Positions 63,201 to 64,000 of a stretch of 64,000 bases of DNA are shown here, piece after piece. A program made the position numbers and the translations under genes. How positions within the stretch are numbered: position 1 is the first letter of the stretch; every line of letters begins with the position of its first letter. The stretch is from Desulfolinea sp050305405 (GTDB lineage Bacteria > Chloroflexota > Anaerolineae > Anaerolineales > Villigracilaceae), in assembly GCA_050305405.1 (NCBI GenBank), contig JBNLFG010000011.1, forward strand, positions 62,001 to 126,000. The letters run 5' to 3'. Below the pieces are notes generated by a model that was not told the DNA's origin, did not search any database, and worked only from the letters and a program-made list of their open reading frames with translations.

Positions 63201-63584
63201 AAGAGCAACAGCTTGCTCAAGTTCATCCAAGCTGGCATCCTTACGCGTGCTCTGTTTGAACACATCCACATCCAACCAAACATCAAGAGCGGGGTTGATC
63301 TGAACGCTATTTCCTGTGGTCAAAATCAGGTCATCTTCAAACGCCACCCCGTCAAAGGTCTGCCGCAAGCGATGCAGGTATTGGCGCAAATTCCGTCTGG
63401 CAGCAGACTCTGTTCCGCGTGACCAGAAAATAAATGCCAAGCGTCTTCGATCGCTGGGATGCTCGCGATTAAGCAACAAGTATGCCAAAAGTGAACGCAT
63501 CAAAGGCGAGCCAATATCCAGGGAAGCGCCAGCGTCAACTTCCATTCGCAGTGATTTAAAGAGATAGGCTCGCAATAAGGTCAT
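60255..63584 (-). CDS. SARP/BTAD-type transcriptional activator with ATPase and TPR
   Basis: An 1109-residue regulator. Residues 1-95 are an OmpR-like DNA-binding domain (LLAYLLLNREHPSDRRRLAF, ARRNLRQYLHRLR), 95-245 the BTAD domain (LDVDVFKQ, LYRGDLLSDLYEDWCDAERL), then an AAA/NB-ARC-like ATPase with Walker A LTGDSGIGKTRLL (near 290) and LLALDDLHWAD as Walker B, and a long TPR-like helical region (about 640-1080). Such proteins respond to an unknown ligand through the TPR part and ATP. It lies next to the hydrogenase promoter but points the same way, so it could be its regulator; this is inference. Confidence 0.9.
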   Translation of the reverse strand: MTLLRAYLFKSLRMEVDAGASLDIGSPLMRSLLAYLLLNREHPSDRRRLAFIFWSRGTESAARRNLRQYLHRLRQTFDGVAFEDDLILTTGNSVQINPALDVWLDVDVFKQSTRKDASLDELEQAVALYRGDLLSDLYEDWCDAERLELRQRFLKTLDCLSEKLQESYRPGDALEVTRKWIAAEPFDESAHRRLMALYVEMGKRNQALQHYQQLKEELLEGLGTEPLPETQALVELIQSGVVRHGQPVAPRLPKTETIIQPPQLPLVGRQLELSKIRAAWEQAKVGRGRFILLTGDSGIGKTRLLHEYLHAADPKSTLQSLCHEVEAMVAYAPLRDVLYEVLARFSDDELQDLQPWLMALTPILPDLRRQIPNLPVWQPDRREKIQTPEAIAQILLHLTRSGGTHATPILLALDDLHWADSLTWELLDALMHRLTDLPLVLVGSCRLEDLSPEQERLLRGFKRRNVFSHLPLERLSENESATLAKYLLDDASYDPHFFQRLYQETEGNPFFIIEGIRSLRESEQPARLPFGGGQERGGANLPPPIQSLIEARLDRLDTQSQELLGIAAAIGRAFTFSLLEEVSENPTKEVVAAIEEWQQKGLVVESSESYDFSHDKIRQVAYAGLSRARRQYVHRCIGEIFANAVIPVDAATLAHHYSRSDQAIKALPYLTAAGEQALRIHSYHEARQFGSQAVSLLGRQTGPKQNQERIDLNLQLAQAYAFSGDLVRAQEMIEQAEQLAAQINDEERLGRIFRRAAQVFWLRSNPKAASDYAHRALRVAEEQQDIGLLRAALRMLGRTSIALAAFDDAIAYLMRYVNLEEEQKLQYHPNLLVVYGYLGIAYARVGSWERALEAAERGVVLAREQGVPSTIAFAMAPLAYVHAARHHWDACGATLSFLPELQIASSEFTPLRFVLTGLHGLVTAHLGKPAEGVVIIRKALQWVGQNEYRVFHYLPRIFLAESLELAGEFIAAKSEAQEALEAARAEGNRWAEGVTLRLLAEIVSRTEKPDWLIVEECLIESLRILRRIRARPDLARTYLALRRLYDRAGQTAWAVDCHFRATSIFDELGMVEERRLAQGQAAGERKGAVVILDMGLRGPNIGDADGARA

Positions 63585-63690
63585 TTTCTGCTTTCTAAGA
63601 GGAAAATAAAGTTCAATTATAGCCGCTATTCTCCCACAAGAAAAAGGGCATCCTAAAACCTAAAAAAACATCTTAATAAAAGGGCGTTCG

Positions 63691-63720
63691 TTGACAAGCC
63701 TCTATAAAGCCCCGTATAAT
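63691..63720 (+). promoter_or_regulatory. Consensus sigma-70-type promoter
   Basis: TTGACA (63691-63696) and TATAAT (63715-63720) are both perfect, 18 bases apart. Transcription would start near 63727 and give a leader of about 135 bases before ATG 63862. Confidence 0.85.
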
Positions 63721-63728
63721 GAGTTGAA

Positions 63729-63744
63729 ATGTCTGTATAGACAT
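63729..63744 (+). promoter_or_regulatory. Operator-like palindrome at the transcription start
   Basis: ATGTCT-GTAT-AGACAT has 6-bp arms and lies just after the -10 box, where a bound repressor would block the start. The regulator is unknown. Confidence 0.5.
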
Positions 63745-63780
63745 ACGCCATAAAAAAGGAGGATAACATAGCCAATATTA

Positions 63781-63822
63781 GATAAACAAGTTTCACGTTT
63801 GTTTACTGCACATCCGATGTGC
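63781..63822 (+). other. Two hairpins in the lipoprotein leader
   Basis: TAAACAA (63783-63789) pairs with TTGTTTA (63799-63805), and GCACAT (63808-63813) pairs with ATGTGC (63817-63822) around CCG. They precede the Shine-Dalgarno GGAGGAGAAAG (about 63848-63858). No known riboswitch consensus is recognised. Confidence 0.45.
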
Positions 63823-63861
63823 ATCAATCACTAAATTCTCCAACATGGAGGAGGAGAAAGA

Positions 63862-64000
63862 ATGAAAAATAAAACCCTTTACTTACTTTTTGCAGCTGTA
63901 TTAACCCTTAGCATGATCCTGGCTGCATGCGGCACCCCTGCTGCTGAAACAGACGCACCTGCGGCTACCGTTGATCGCGCCTATGATGAAATCGAATATT
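63862..64000 (+). CDS. Lipoprotein, N-terminal part only (probable solute-binding protein)
   Basis: The frame starts at ATG 63862 with a strong GGAGGAG and runs out of the window after 46 codons. It begins with a lipoprotein signal peptide (KNKTLYLL, then a hydrophobic core) and the lipobox LAAC at about 20-23, followed by an Ala/Thr/Pro/Glu-rich linker of the kind that tethers ABC transporter binding proteins in single-membrane bacteria. The folded domain is not visible, so the transporter class cannot be named. A perfect promoter and a long leader precede it, suggesting high expression. Confidence 0.75.
   Translation, partial: MKNKTLYLLFAAVLTLSMILAACGTPAAETDAPAATVDRAYDEIEY

Noticed and set aside
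1..64000. CRISPR arrays, insertion sequences, prophage or integrase genes
   Set aside because: Looked for short regular repeats, transposase motifs and phage genes on both strands; none seen.

Overview
The window looks like chromosomal DNA of an anaerobic or facultative bacterium of the Chloroflexota, most likely Anaerolineae-like. This is an inference from gene content: a very large BTAD/ATPase/TPR activator, a DUF1501/DUF1800 pair, a group 3b-type [NiFe] hydrogenase operon, a branched-chain-type ABC importer interleaved with acyl-CoA ligases, and large multi-PAS sensor kinases. There is no rRNA gene to confirm it. Most genes lie on the minus strand in tightly packed operons. I see no insertion sequence, integrase, phage block or CRISPR array.

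Layout. 1-470: the end of a ferredoxin-like gene and a small two-helix membrane protein whose frame is interrupted by one in-frame TGA in a UxxCxxC setting, with a SECIS-like hairpin just behind it (best novelty candidate). 550-4090: MFS exporter, YbaK deacylase, EamA transporter and an unknown anchored protein. 4165-8446: glycogen/maltodextrin enzymes (glgA-malQ) and an RlmI-type methyltransferase. 8418-13278: an operon joining nucleoside hydrolase and ribokinase to p-aminobenzoate synthesis (pabAB fusion, pabC). 13373-17487: DUF1800 / membrane protein / DUF1501 export cluster and a small membrane protein. 17629-19887: a YyaL-type thioredoxin-domain protein and a short tatA missing from simple ORF lists. 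20029-25700: fabF-fabH, rhomboid protease, a TPR membrane protein, a HAD-DinB fusion and a Cys-rich protein. 25768-30648: efp, then hsp20-lon-response regulator-(frameshifted) acetyltransferase-mogA, with a candidate RNA thermometer in front of hsp20. 30875-32981: tRNA-Arg(UCU) and an unrecognised two-gene operon. 33099-43533: a decayed kinase, then a four-gene signalling locus (giant multi-PAS hybrid kinase, membrane kinase, Rcp1-like regulator, HD-GYP effector) and a truncated propeller sensor. 43934-45706: a repetitive secreted DUF4353 lipoprotein. 45800-54678: livG-acyl-CoA synthetase-livH-livM-CBS/ACT-livK-livF-paaK-like operon. 54849-59931: cNMP-binding protein plus hydBGDA-type hydrogenase and its maturation protease, preceded by three CRP/FNR-like boxes. 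60255-63584: SARP-type regulator. 63691-64000: a strong promoter, a structured leader and the start of a lipoprotein.

How it fits together. The hydrogenase operon would couple NAD(P)H oxidation to H2 production (or the reverse) and its promoter carries sites expected for a CRP/FNR-family regulator. The liv cluster imports and CoA-activates amino-acid-derived or carboxylic substrates, in keeping with fermentative amino acid use. The signalling locus reads as a relay from many PAS/GAF inputs to a cyclic-di-GMP phosphodiesterase output. The heat-shock operon links protein quality control with a receiver-only regulator. Many starts were reset from the longest frame to the start with a Shine-Dalgarno sequence (glgA, livM, the HD-GYP gene, the CoA ligases).
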